Source: Astragalus membranaceus
Lineage: Eukaryota > Streptophyta > Magnoliopsida > Fabales > Fabaceae
Reading direction: 5' to 3'
DNA: 64,000 nt
Assembly: GCA_039519185.1 (NCBI GenBank)
Contig: CM076847.1
Location: 83,303,100-83,367,099 of the forward strand
Shown here: piece by piece, positions 11,619-21,630 of the stretch
Layout: each line of letters starts with the position of its first letter
Position numbering within the stretch: position 1 is the first letter of the stretch
Position numbers and translations under genes: made by a program
Notes under the pieces: generated by a model
Told to the model about the DNA's origin: nothing
The model's input: the letters and a program-made list of their open reading frames with translations, nothing else
Database searches by the model: none

Positions 11619-11787
11619 TTTATGTTGGATCACTCAACTAAGAGCTACGTCTAGCCTCTTCTCTCTGAAGGATTTTTATCAAATGTTACAAGTATTATCC
11701 TAGCTCTTCAGAGTATTCATATTCTAATCTGATCGCGAACTCATACTCTCAGCACTGTAGGTAACTCTTGTTGTCAGCCTTGTTAGA

Positions 11788-11969
11788 TGTAAGAGAAATA
11801 GAATATTGAACTTTAGTTAGTCAAACACTTAGCTAATATACACTGTATTAAGATACACCTGAGTCAGCTAGTTATCTGTTGTACATTGTTACTTTTGTAA
11901 CCATCAGGTGAACCAATATATAACATCACCCTCTATTGTAAAAAGTAAATCAATGAATACAATGTTCAC
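11788..11969 (+). repeat. 5' LTR of the nested copia element, 3' end truncated
   Basis: It matches the two pieces of the 3' LTR up to AATGTTCAC. The 3' LTR continues about 39 bp further to GTTTCAACA, but here the sequence turns into gag leader. It includes the CAATATATAA TATA-like box at about 11914. Confidence 0.85.
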
Positions 11970-12012
11970 CGTCTCTTCTTCTTTTTTTGCTCTGTTCTCG
12001 TTGCGTCTCTCT

Positions 12013-12715
12013 ATGGCTTCGGTTAACAACGCCACAGATCCGCCGTTGCCACCACCGATTGGCGACCTCGCTGGCTCAAGAACAATGCCGCGAACCACCA
12101 CGAGCGTCGGAAACTCTTCCACATCAAAAATTAAAGAGTTTCGTCACAAAATAACAGAAAAATTACACGATGAGAACTTTGTTCTCTGGAGACAACAAGT
12201 CGAGCCAGTCATCAAAGCTCACCGTCTTCACCATTTCTTAGTTGCTCCCAAGATTCCGCCTCGGTATCTCACAACTGAAGATATCACCAACGAAAATGAA
12301 AATCCTGAGTTCCAACTGTGGGAAGCACAGGATCAGATGCTTCTCTCATGGCTACAAACCTCTCTTTCTACTGCCATTCAAGCTCGAGTTGTTGGCTGTT
12401 CTCACACCTTCGAGCTTTGGGATAAAATTCATGCCTATTTCCAGAAATTAGGGCGCACAAAAATTCGCCAATTGAAAACCGATCTTCACACCACGCGATT
12501 GGACACCGGAACAGTTAAGGAATACCTAGCAAAGATTAAATCTCTCATCGATTCTCTCGCTGCTGTTGGAAGTCCAGTATCTGCCAAAGATCATCTCGAC
12601 GCCATCATCGATGGCCTTCCACAGGAGTACGATCCAATCATATCCATCGTTGAGAGCAGATTTGATGATGACGTCACCGTGGAAGAAGCGGAGTCTTTTC
12701 TTCTCGCACAAGAAG
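12013..12715 (+). pseudogene. Copia gag, N-terminal part (split by solo LTR)
   Basis: I chose the ATG at 12013 (MASVNNATDPPLPPP), where gag-like sequence begins; the open frame extends upstream into LTR sequence. The UBN2-type gag core is clear: LHDENFVLWRQQVEPVIKAH, ELWDKIHAYFQ, RIRQLKTDLHTTR-like and LDAIIDGLPQEYDPI. The frame is open to the insertion point inside a Gln-Glu-Ala codon run, where the solo LTR begins at 12716. The second part resumes at 15363 in phase: base 12715 is the first base of a codon completed by 15363-15364. The protein is therefore disrupted only by the insertion at this point. Confidence 0.88.
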
Positions 12716-13249
12716 TGTAACGCCCAAATAATTTAATTATTTATTTAATTAAATTATTTAGGTATTTTATTGGTATAGTCATATTAAAATAATAATATGG
12801 TGTTTCATTTAAATCAGGGAGTGGTGTTTAGTAATTAAGCTGAGTAGTAGAAGGAGGCCCGTGATCCAAGAGCCCAATGGCATAGGCGCATAGGTGAGAG
12901 CATTAGCTAGGGTTTGGGTATTTGCGCATTTTTGAGGAAAAAGAAAGAGAGATTGTGAAGAGAGAAGGGAAGGGTGGAGGCGCAACCAAGGAGAAAGAGG
13001 AGAGGAGCTCTTGTTGCTGTGGTTCTTTGGAGTTTTCGTACAAGGGGATCTCGTATTCGGCAAATCTAAGGTAATGGTGGGTTCTACCTTTATAATAGGG
13101 TGTATGATGGGTGTTATGTGGGAGATAGGCTCTATGTTGTCCCTTTGATTTTGTTTGGTGTTTATTTGGTGATGTTTGAATGTATTCATGTTGATTTCAA
13201 TTGGTGTTTTGGTGATTGATCATGGTGAAAATAAAAAAAAATTGATCCC

Positions 13250-13500
13250 TAGGCGCCATGGGCGCCATTGATGTTGTCGCATGTTGCTATCTTGGTTGCT
13301 GGAAGTGGCGCCCTAGGCGCCCAGTGTTGTTTCGGTGTTGCTGAGAAAGGCGCCTTAGGCGCCCAGTGTTGTCCCTGTTGCTGAAACTGGCGCCCTAGGC
13401 GCCCAGTCATGGTGTTCTGTCTTTGGTTGTTGCTGGAAGTGGCGCCCTAGGCGCCCAGTAGTGTTTCTGTGTTGTTGGGGAAGGCGCCCTAGGCGCCCAG
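13250..13500. repeat. Irregular GGCGCCCTAGGCGCC palindrome array
   Basis: At least five copies of GGCGCC-CTA-GGCGCC or one-base variants lie in 250 bp, separated by T/G-rich spacers. Each copy is a perfect inverted repeat with a 3-base centre. Confidence 0.85.
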
Positions 13501-13510
13501 TGTTGTCCCC

Positions 13511-14038
13511 ATGTCTGTTGTTGCTTCTGTTGTGCTAGGCGCCCTGCTCCTGGGCGCCATGTCTGTTGTTGCTTCTGTTGTGCTAGGCGCCCTGCTCCTG
13601 GGCGCCATGTCTGTGGTTGTTGCTGTTGTGCTAGGCGCCTTGCTCATGGGCGCCATGTCTGTGGTTGTTGTTGTTGTGCTAGGCGCCCTGCTCCCGGGCG
13701 CCATGTCTGTGGTTGTTGCTGTTGTGCTAGGCGCCTTGCTCATGGGCGCCATGTCTGTGGTTGTTGCTGTTGTGCTAGGCGCCCTGCTCCTGGACGCCAT
13801 GTCTGTGGTTGCTGCTGTTGTGCTAGGCGCCCTGCTCCTGGGCACCATGTCTGTGGTTGTTGTTGTTGTGCTAGGCACCTTGCTCCTGGGCGCCATGTCT
13901 GTGGTTGTTGCTGTTGTGCTAGGCGCCCTACTCCTGGGCGCCATGTCTGTTGTTGTTGCTGTTGTGCTAGGCGCCCTGCTCCTGGGCGCCATGTCTGTTG
14001 TTGCTGCTGATGTGCTAGGCGCCCTGTTGCTGGGCGCC
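13511..14038. repeat. 48-bp minisatellite, about 11 units
   Basis: Units begin ATGTCTGTTGTTGCT and end CTCCTGGGCGCC, with GCTAGGCGCC in the middle. The period is 48 bp (16 codons), so several frames on both strands stay open. The apparent hydrophobic 16-residue repeat protein is a by-product of this period and not evidence for a gene. Confidence 0.93.
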
Positions 14039-14226
14039 AGTTCCTGTTGGTTGTTGTTGCCTGTTGCTGGGAGCCAGTTCTTGTTGGTTGTTGTTGCCTG
14101 TTGGCGCCCTGTTACTGGGCGCCAGTTCCTGTTGGTTGTTGTTGCCTGTTGGCGCCCTGTTGCTGGGCGCCAGTTCCTGTTGGTTGTTGTTGCCTGTTGG
14201 CGCCCTGCTGCTGGGCGCCAGTTCCT
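14039..14226. repeat. Second 48-bp minisatellite, about 4 units
   Basis: Units GTTCCTGTTGGTTGTTGTTG followed by a GCC-rich half and GGGCGCCA. The period equals that of the preceding array but the unit sequence differs, so the two arrays probably share an ancestor. Confidence 0.9.
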
Positions 14227-15362
14227 GCCATGTCCTATTTGGTTGTTGGTGCTGGGCGCCTGGGTGGCTGTCCCGGTGGTCGTTGGCATTGGTGTTGAAA
14301 AATCATTGTTGTTCCAGGTGATGTAAATTGTCGTTGTTCTCGGTGTTGTAAAATTGTTGTTGCCATTTATGTGTAAATCTATTGGTGTCTTTGGTGTCGG
14401 TGGTTGTTGATCAAGTTGTTAGACTGTCCTATAGGTGTTGGTGTTATTGGTGATGATTGGTGTTATTGGTGATGATATAATAGGTGATGTGCCTATTTTA
14501 TTGGCTAAGGTGATAGGTGATGGGTCTATGACCATTTGTTGATATTGGTGTTGTTGTGTTATTAGATGACTATTGTTTTTGATTGTCTCTGGTGTATTGT
14601 TCATGGTGTCGCATACATTTCATATGCATTACTTTGTTGATGAAGGCTTCGGCCTTGGAGCTATAGGTGATGATGATGATGCTCAAAAGCTTGGTGATAA
14701 TATAGGTGATGAGGCCCTTATTGGCTATTTTATTGGTGATGATTGGTACCACATGCATATACCCGTTGGTGTGGGTTGCATCTCATTCATTTACTCATGA
14801 CGTTGGTGATGATTCTTGGTGATTGCAATTTGATGTTGTTGTGAAGCGGTAGATATAGTTGTCATAACTCTAGCATATTGTCTATCATATATGCTATTAT
14901 AATGTTAGATATCTCACCCCTTTTGTTTGAATGTTACCCCTATGCTAGTAACGTGCAGGTGATTATGAGTGAAGGCATGTCTACCTTCGCTAGTCGAGTC
15001 GGTGTCGTCGCTCTGATACGTAGCACTCGGAGGGATGAACGCTAGTTTTTATTAGTTGTCTTTATTAATTAATTTCTGTAGTTTTATGGTGATGTTAAGA
15101 TTATTCACTGAAAACCTTTATTTTTATTCCGCTGCGTGGTGATGGAGTTACTGTCATGTAGACTGAACAGGTGTTTTTGGGGGTTCGTCCCAATTATGAC
15201 GTGTTATGTACCGTACTACTTTTAAATGGTGAATTTTATTATTGGCGTGTGATGTGTTAATGGTGTAAATGTGGCATCCCTTGTGGGTGTAGTGAAAAAT
15301 GTTTTTGAAACTCTGATTTTTCGTCAAAAAATTTCCGGGTAGAAAATGGGTGTTACAAGAAG

Positions 15363-16081
15363 CGCGCTTACAACGGTACCGCAAGCAAACCAAGTCTGAT
15401 GTTGCTTCATTTCTGATCACACACACCGCGTCGCCACAACAAATATTTGGTAACACTTCTTCACCTTCTCCTAACACCACACCTGCGTCCTCCACTCCTC
15501 ACGACGCTTCTGCACCACAAGGCGACAGCTATAGCTACCGTGGCTGTGGCCGTGGTGGTTGCTTTCAACTTCAATGTCAGGTTTGCAACCGGTTTGGTCA
15601 TAGTGTTGCACAATGTTATCATAGGTTTAACCAATACTATAACCCTAACGCTCCACAACAACCACCACAGCAACCATACAACCCTTACACTTACATTAGA
15701 CCTCAACCTCAACCCACACCATGGCCAACACAAACTGCTCTCACACCTCAGGTTACTCAAGCCCCTGCCACTGCTCTAGTCATGACAGCACCTCAACCTA
15801 ATTTCTTTGGAGACACAGCTGCTTCTCTACATGTCACTAACAATTCAGGCAACATTCAAGTCCCTCAAGCTACTCTTGACACACCTAGCCAAGTCTTCGT
15901 TGGTAATGGTCAAGGTTTGCAAGTCCTTTCCTTTGGCTACACTTCATTTCAGTCTCCTTTTAATCCCAATGTCAAACTGCATCTTCGTAATCTGTTATAT
16001 GTTCCTGCCAAAACTAAAAATCTCATCAGTATTCATAAATTTTTGCGTGATAACCTTGTTTTTGTAGAGAATTTCATCTAA
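15363..16081 (+). pseudogene. Copia gag C-terminus and protease (continuation)
   Basis: It resumes the gag frame directly after the solo LTR TSD with a basic stretch (ARLQRYRKQ), then a Gly-rich segment, the knuckle CQVCNRFGHSVAQC and a Pro/Gln-rich linker. The protease block reads GDTAASLHVTNNS, where relatives have DSGAS, so the catalytic triad is DTA. The block LRNLLYVPAKTKNLISIHKF is the usual post-protease segment. A stop (TAA, 16079-16081) follows, and the next block begins downstream. Changed active site and stop make it inactive. Confidence 0.87.
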
Positions 16082-16302
16082 ATGACTGTTATGTGAAATC
16101 TCAGGCTACTCGTGAAGTGCTACTTCATGGAAGGGCTGGTCCTGATGGACTCTACGAGTTAAAAGACTTGCTGCAGCACACTTCACTAGCCAGTTCTCCT
16201 AACTCAAAGTCTCTCAATCAGAATTCTTCTGCTCCTACCATACACAGTGTTTCTATTCCAGTTAATAACATTTCTGTTTCTGTAAATAACACCCCTGCTT
16301 TA
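16082..16302 (+). pseudogene. GAG-pre-integrase remnant before the internal deletion
   Basis: The frame at 16093-16302 reads REVLLHGRAGPDGLYEL, the pre-integrase block of copia elements, then a Ser/Asn-rich linker. It stops at the deletion junction near 16303. Confidence 0.8.
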
Positions 16303-16330
16303 GAGAAATAGAATATTGAACTTTAGTTCT
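16303..16330 (+). repeat. LTR-derived filler at an internal deletion junction
   Basis: AGAGAAATAGAATATTGAAC and the next bases to TTTAGTT are identical to the second through about 27th bases of this element's LTR (11793 on, 16668 on). They stand between the pre-integrase block and RNase H, replacing the integrase core and RT. Confidence 0.85.
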
Positions 16331-16650
16331 CACCACAGCTGAAATCTCTTGGATTCAATCTCTGCTAACTGAACTGGGAATCAAACACACAGTGCCCCAG
16401 ATTTTGTGACAATCATAGTGCTGTAGCACTTGCTCATAACCCAATTTTGCATGCTCGCACAAAACATATGGAGCTTGGCCTATTTTTTGTTCGAGACAGA
16501 GTTCTCTCCAAGAAGCTTCAAGTGTTTCATGTACCTGGCTCTGATCAGTGGGCTGATATACTCACAAAGCCATTGTCTTCTGCCAGATTTCAGTTTTTAA
16601 GGTCCAAGCTTCAAGTGGTTGAATCAGCTACAGCTTCACACCCTCCTTGA
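16331..16650 (+). pseudogene. Copia RNase H C-terminal remnant
   Basis: It reads TTAEISWIQSLLTELGI, then a one-base frame change near 16390, CDNHSAVALAHNPILHARTK, and the C-terminal VPGSDQWADILTKPLSSARF. It ends at TGA 16648-16650, just before the polypurine tract and 3' LTR. The RT and the first part of RNase H are absent. Confidence 0.88.
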
Positions 16651-16662
16651 GCTTGTGGGGGG

Positions 16663-16762
16663 TGTAAGAGAAATAGAATATTGAACTTTAGTTAGTCAAA
16701 CACTTAGCTAATATACATTGTATTAAGATACACCTGAGTCAGCTAGTTATCTGTTGTATATT
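16663..16762 (+). repeat. 3' LTR of the nested copia element, left part
   Basis: It matches 11788-11887 almost base for base up to CTGTTGTATATT, where CACTA-derived sequence takes over. Confidence 0.88.
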
Positions 16763-16797
16763 TTGGTGTACTAATATTTTGAATTATTTTGTGTTAG

Positions 16798-19700
16798 ATG
16801 AGGAGGGTAATCGCAGCCAAAGAAGTCTGAAAGTGCGAGATTTGATTCCAAACAACTTAGGATTTAGGGTGGTGACCGAATGGAATGAAAGATCCCAACC
16901 AATTGGAAAGTCCGCTGGTTTATTAGCAGGGTTTTTGGGTTTTACTGCAAATAACTTTGACACATTCCCTATTTTGTACCAGAAGTGGCCTAAAGTTCCT
17001 GAGGGTTAAAAAAATAATGTTTATGACAACACTATAAAGGTAAAAAGCTTAATTACCTTAATACATTTTATTGTTATTTATGTTTTGTTACTAATATCGT
17101 TTATTATATTTGTATCAAAGGAGAAATTTGTGGTAAATGATGGAAGTCACAAGACATGGATTTTATCCAGTTTGGGAAAGAAATGGCGGGACAATCGTTG
17201 CAAGCTTTTTAAAGACTATTATAACTGGGAGCTTAGTCTTGAACAAAATCTTCGTAACCCGCCGTCGGGCATTGACGAAGATCACTAGAGGCTGTTTTTG
17301 GAATATAGGATGAAGCCTGAAACTATGGTAATAAGGAAAACTTTGAAATTGAACAGATTTGGTTTAATTCTTTGAACATGTTTTCTAGTTCATTGTTTTT
17401 TATTTTAAGACTTCCAATTTGATTTACAAAGTATTTGGAGTGGAGCATAGCCTGGATCCTAAAATATTATGACTTTGCTTATAGGCAATAGCTGATCAAA
17501 ATGCTGAAAATCACTCGAAGCAACAGGTTCCCCATACATTAGGGGCTAAGACACTTGCTAGAAAACAACATGAGCTGGTATGATATCTCATTTTTTTTAT
17601 TGTTTGAAATTTTGAGAAAATGGTTTAATTATATTTATATGGTGAAACGTTTTAGGAATTGCAAGATGGGCGACCTTATAGTAGAGGAGATATGTATGGA
17701 ATTGCTTATAAAAAATCAAATGGTGATTATGTTAATGATGAGGCAAGACAAAACCATGTAAGTCCAATATTATATATTTATTAATGATGAAGCAAGTCTT
17801 TGAACCCATTCAAATTTAGCCATCTTTGAACCCATTGTACACAGCTACCTCACCCTTCTTATGTTGCCCTGTCTTTGACCTTGCTTATTAGAATCTATGC
17901 TATAAAATGTGAGTCACAAACAGAATGACATTGCTTATTAGAATCTATGCTATAAAATGTGGAAATAAATAATGACTGTACATGTATAAAATGTGAATTA
18001 TCTTCAATTTTTTCATTGCTGAATTTTTGAAATATTGGAACTCAATGTCCAATATTGGACATTGAAGATATTGGACATTGAATCTATGCTTAATGACATT
18101 GCTGAATTTTTGAAATATTGGAACTCAATGAATATGCTGAATTAACTATTTATTTTGATGAATCTATGCTATGCATGCGGAATCTGCTATCGCTGAGATT
18201 TTGTTTCCTTCTAAAGCACATTGCTTATGATTTTATGATTGATTTATACATGTAGGAAAAGTTGCAACAGGCAATTCTTGAGTCTTCTTTTGAGCATGAA
18301 GCCTTTATTCAAGTTTTTGGGAAAGAACATCCTGGGCATGTTCGATGCATGGGACTCGGCGTAACACCAACTCAGATCCTTGGAAACTATTTTCATTCTA
18401 CAACAGGATCATATTCATCGGATGCTAATGATAAGATGTCACAGATGCAAAATGAAATTGACGCTTTAAAAGCACAAGTTGCTGAAGTTGATAGTCTAAA
18501 GGCTCAAGCTGCTGAAGTTGATGCTCTAAAGGAACAAGTTGCTGAATTGCCTCTATTGAAGGAACAACTTGCTTATGTTATGCAAATTCTTAAGCAAAAT
18601 CAGGTGATCACCGTATGAATTACCTATATTGCTTGTTATACGTAGCATATTCAAATCAGATGCTGAATTACCTGTTATACTATGCATTCTCAAACTCCTA
18701 TGAATTACCTTTGACCACAAGTCAAAATATTGTTTTCATTATGAAATTACCTTTGACCACAAATCAAAACTCCTATGAATTACCTTTGACCACAAATCTG
18801 TGACTCAAGTATATTCATGCGTATGAAAATACCCTCATCAATATAGAAATAATATTAAGCTCTTGGTATGTGGTTGCATATGTTCATTTGGCATGCTTTA
18901 TGGAATGAAGTATTGGCACAAGAACTTGTTGAACAATTTAGTATGATTAGTATTAGTGTCCTTTTTTGTGAGCTCAATATATTGTAACTTAGGGACATCA
19001 CCTTTTATCATTGAGTATCTTGAACATTCATTGTATGTGTATGGGCATTTTAATTTGTACATAAATCTGTTTAGTAACAGTATCATTTAGTTCCCAGCTT
19101 CATAACCCTAGTCTTTCTAGTTTCCAGTACACATTATTTCTGTTTGTTGTAATTTGAATGTTATAACAAATGGATTCTTAAACTGCTATATTAGTTCTTC
19201 TTTTTCTTTTAACCGTAACAACGTTGTTTATGAAAAATTATGTGACTCAAGTATGTTTATTTACTTGTTTTGGTCCCACCGTACACATACTTGATAGCTT
19301 CAATATAGGCATGAGCATACCAAGTCCTACTGTACAGGATAGCTTGGTCCCACCAATTTGTTGTGGCAAAGGAAACTTGCTATCCAATATACATGGTGTT
19401 GTACAGGATAATAACTCATCCCATGGAAGATTCTGTTAATACCAACACGTGGAACAATATTCAATGGAATGGGGCTGTTGTTAGCTTTGTGTTAGCAAAC
19501 AAGTCCTTCTGAATTATTTAGCTTTGTGTTAGCAATCCTACTTTAGATTAACAAGGATTTTATTGTTGAATTACCTATATTGCTGAATTCCAATATCAGT
19601 TTTACCTCTGGTGCTGAATTACCTATATTGTTTGGCTTGTTTTGTAGTTCACATTGTTGAGAATTTGCTATATGCGACATTGTTTAGATATTGGTTCTAA

Positions 19701-19821
19701 TTTTATTTATGACTTATTTTTTCAGCCGGATAATTTGGAAACACATGGTTTGAGACGCTCTTCTGAATCTAGTAACATAGGACAACATGAAGCAGCACCA
19801 TCACGGAGGATATCTAGATAG
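16798..19821 (+). pseudogene. CACTA-encoded Transposase_24 (Ptta/En/Spm-type) gene remnant
   Basis: Six exons can be placed by GT/AG sites with matching phases: 16798-17039, 17121-17327, 17485-17577, 17656-17757, 18256-18603 and 19726-19821 (stop TAG). Conserved blocks are RDLIPNNLGFRVV, NDGSHKTWILSSLGKKWRDN, VPHTLGAKTLARKQHE, DGRPYSRGDMYG and GLGVTPTQILGNYF, then a heptad-like EVDSLKAQAAEVDALKEQ coiled coil. Two in-frame stops break it: TAA at 17007-17009 and TAG at 17286-17288 (probably from a Trp codon). Upstream exons, including the start, are lost with the left end of the element. In CACTA elements this protein is the accessory product, not the DDE transposase. Confidence 0.87.
18043..18064. 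repeat. Perfect 22-bp palindrome in a transposase intron
   Basis: The centre is TCCAATATTGGA and the symmetry extends to CAATG / CATTG on either side. A third half copy (TATTGGACATTG) follows at about 18070. Just upstream, a block of about 50 bp (TTGCTTATTAGAATC...) is present twice in tandem, at about 17882 and 17931. Confidence 0.85.
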
Positions 19822-20109
19822 ATGATTTTATTTTATTGTTATGAACAACACAAACATGATGCTCATTGGTTGTATTTTGACTTTATTAACTAAGTTGGTT
19901 GTATTTTGACTTCATTAACTAGTTCTAGTTTGATGTTATGAACTTAGTTTAATTTATAAACTTTAGAACTTTTGTATGTGTTTTTAGCATAAATTTAGTT
20001 TCTTTTAATATTTGTATTACCAAATAATTAATAAGTACATTTATAAAATTCGTAAAAGAAAGATAGATATACTGAAACACAAAAAATCCTATTTTTTTTT
20101 AGAAAAAAT

Positions 20110-20477
20110 GATCTATTGGCGGCGGTTCCAAACCGTCTCCATATTTAAATAAAAAATTAATTTTAATTTATTTGCGGCGGTTTCAAACCGCAAACCGCCG
20201 CTAACAGTAACGTGGAAAAGCTGTTAACATATTGGCGGCAGTTTACAACCGCCGCTAAATGTAACGTGGAAAAGCTGTTAACATATTGGCGGCAGTTTAG
20301 AACCGCCGCTACATCTGCGGTGGTTTGTGTGACGGTTGGCAAAACCGCCGCCAACAACACCTCCCGACGCTGAAAACCACGGCGCTTCCGGAACCGCCGC
20401 CAGCCTTAATTAACGGCGGTTTAAACCGCCGCCGCTAGCCTTTTTAACCGCCGCCGATGACAGTTTTTTGCGTAGTG
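20110..20477. repeat. CACTA subterminal GGCGGTTT repeats and right terminus
   Basis: More than ten GGCGG(C/T)(A/G)GTTT or AACCGCCGC motifs in both orientations, including two near-identical 60-bp units (GTAACGTGGAAAAGCTGTTA). They end in CGTAGTG. Such arrays bind the element's accessory protein in known CACTA systems. Confidence 0.88.
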
Positions 20478-20577
20478 TAACCATCAGGCAAACCAATATA
20501 TAAGGTCACCCTCTATTGTAAAAAGTAAATCAATGAATACAATGTTCACTCTCTTTCTCTCTGAATCTGTTTCAACA
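20478..20577 (+). repeat. 3' LTR of the nested copia element, right part
   Basis: It resumes the LTR at TAACCATCAGGC and continues to GTTTCAACA, followed by the TSD TTAGA. Confidence 0.9.
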
Positions 20578-20582
20578 TTAGA

Positions 20583-21630
20583 GAACTTAATGGTACTCGT
20601 AGCCTTGTAAGGAAACCACATATTCCATCCTCATCAAGAACTTGTATTCTCACCCTCGTTGGGGAATATGATTTTTATACCCAGGAATGACGAGTAAGTA
20701 TTCTTCCAACAAACCTCTTCAAGCTACATTCAACTTATCCAAGAAGAGCTATCAAGTATGATCACAATCAGTGGCGGATGCACCAGTTTGTGTATAGTGG
20801 AATTTTACCCATATATCAAGGTAAATAGGTTTTACTTGAAAATACTCAATTATAATATTTTTTTACCCCCATGAAAAAATAGAGGTTTCCCCTATAATAC
20901 AATCTTTCAAAAAATAATGAGGATAGAAATTATAAGAGATAAAAAAGAGGATAAATTGGTACTAAATTTACTCTTTTAGTATTTTTATCCCTCCTTGAAC
21001 ACCAAAAACCTTAAAATGACACAAAATACATCAAATTTCAAAAAAGTAATGTATTTGGTCTAATTTTGAATCAAGGAGATAGAATTTTTTTTCTCATATA
21101 TTGTTATCAGAGGAGTATAAGATTTGGATTTTTATGAGACCATGTTTTTTGAGAATTTTTATTAAATTTTTTTTCTGAAAATATTGTAGATTACGTTCTT
21201 GCTCTCACTAATTTTTTTCCATGAACCAGCCTCTGCTCACAATGAATGAAAATGAAAAGCTTTGAGTTTTTGATAACTTTTTTTTTGACAATGAGTTTTT
21301 GATAACTTGATATATGGAGTATAGAAAATTTTAAGCTAAATGGTTTTCAAAAGCACTACTCCCTCTTGACCTATTTATAAGAAGAAGAAAAAAAAGCAGT
21401 ATTAGATTCATTGAATAACAAATGTATCTGCAGGTACATCAATTGTTAAATGAACCTAAAATTGAAATTTTTGCTTAAAAAAAGAAAAGTCCAGAGTAGT
21501 ATCTCTTAAGAGAATAATCAATTATAATTTCAAAAAAAAAAAAAAACTACCGCAAGCTAAAATCAAAAGTACAACAGTAAACTTTGGTGATTAGAGAGAG
21601 TGCATGCAAACTATGATAGATTGTAGCTTA
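20583..21630. other. Intergenic; possible degenerate short TIR element at about 20771-21234
   Basis: No coding signal. A segment starting CAGTGGCGGATGCACCAG and ending GAACCAGCCTCTGCT has weakly inverted ends and is flanked on both sides by CACAAT, which may be a TSD. The class is uncertain. The rest is AT-rich and is the 3' flank of the transporter gene. Confidence 0.35.

Larger units (their letters stand above)
12716..15357 (+). mobile_element. 2,642-bp solo LTR (Ty3/gypsy-type) inside copia gag
   Basis: It starts TGTAACGCCC and ends GGGTGTTACA, an inverted end pair typical of chromovirus (Tekay/Del-like) LTRs. The 5-bp TSD AGAAG is perfect (12711-12715 and 15358-15362), and there is no internal retroelement domain, so it is a solo LTR left by LTR-LTR recombination. 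A GGCGCC-rich minisatellite fills its middle third. The lineage is inferred from the end sequences only. Confidence 0.9.
16763..20477 (+). mobile_element. CACTA (En/Spm) element, left end deleted
   Basis: The right terminus is clear: it ends TTTTTTGCGTAGTG at 20477, the complement of a CACTACGCAAAA start, and is preceded by dense GGCGG(T)TT / AACCGCC subterminal repeats (20110-20460). A Transposase_24-type gene remnant lies inside. No CACTA start is found on the left. There the LTR passes directly into an intron-exon region, and about 12 bp of LTR (TTGTTACTTTTG in the 5' LTR) is lost, so a deletion removed the left end together with the target edge. Confidence 0.88.
11788..20577 (+). mobile_element. 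Nested Ty1/copia element with two large insertions and an internal deletion
   Basis: The outer ends are TGTAAGAGAAAT (11788) and GTTTCAACA (20577), with a perfect 5-bp TSD TTAGA at 11783-11787 and 20578-20582. The 5' LTR (11788-about 11969) matches the 3' LTR, which is split into 16663-about 16762 and 20478-20577. A solo LTR with its own TSD interrupts gag, a CACTA remnant interrupts the 3' LTR, and most of integrase and RT is deleted. The last about 39 bp of the 5' LTR and the usual TGGTATCAGAGC primer site are missing before gag. The polypurine tract GCTTGTGGGGGG precedes the 3' LTR. Confidence 0.93.

Noticed and set aside
13489..14326. Long overlapping open frames on both strands encoding repetitive 16-residue units
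   Set aside because: They arise because the minisatellite period (48 bp) is a multiple of three and the units lack stops; they lie in an LTR and have no domain or start context.
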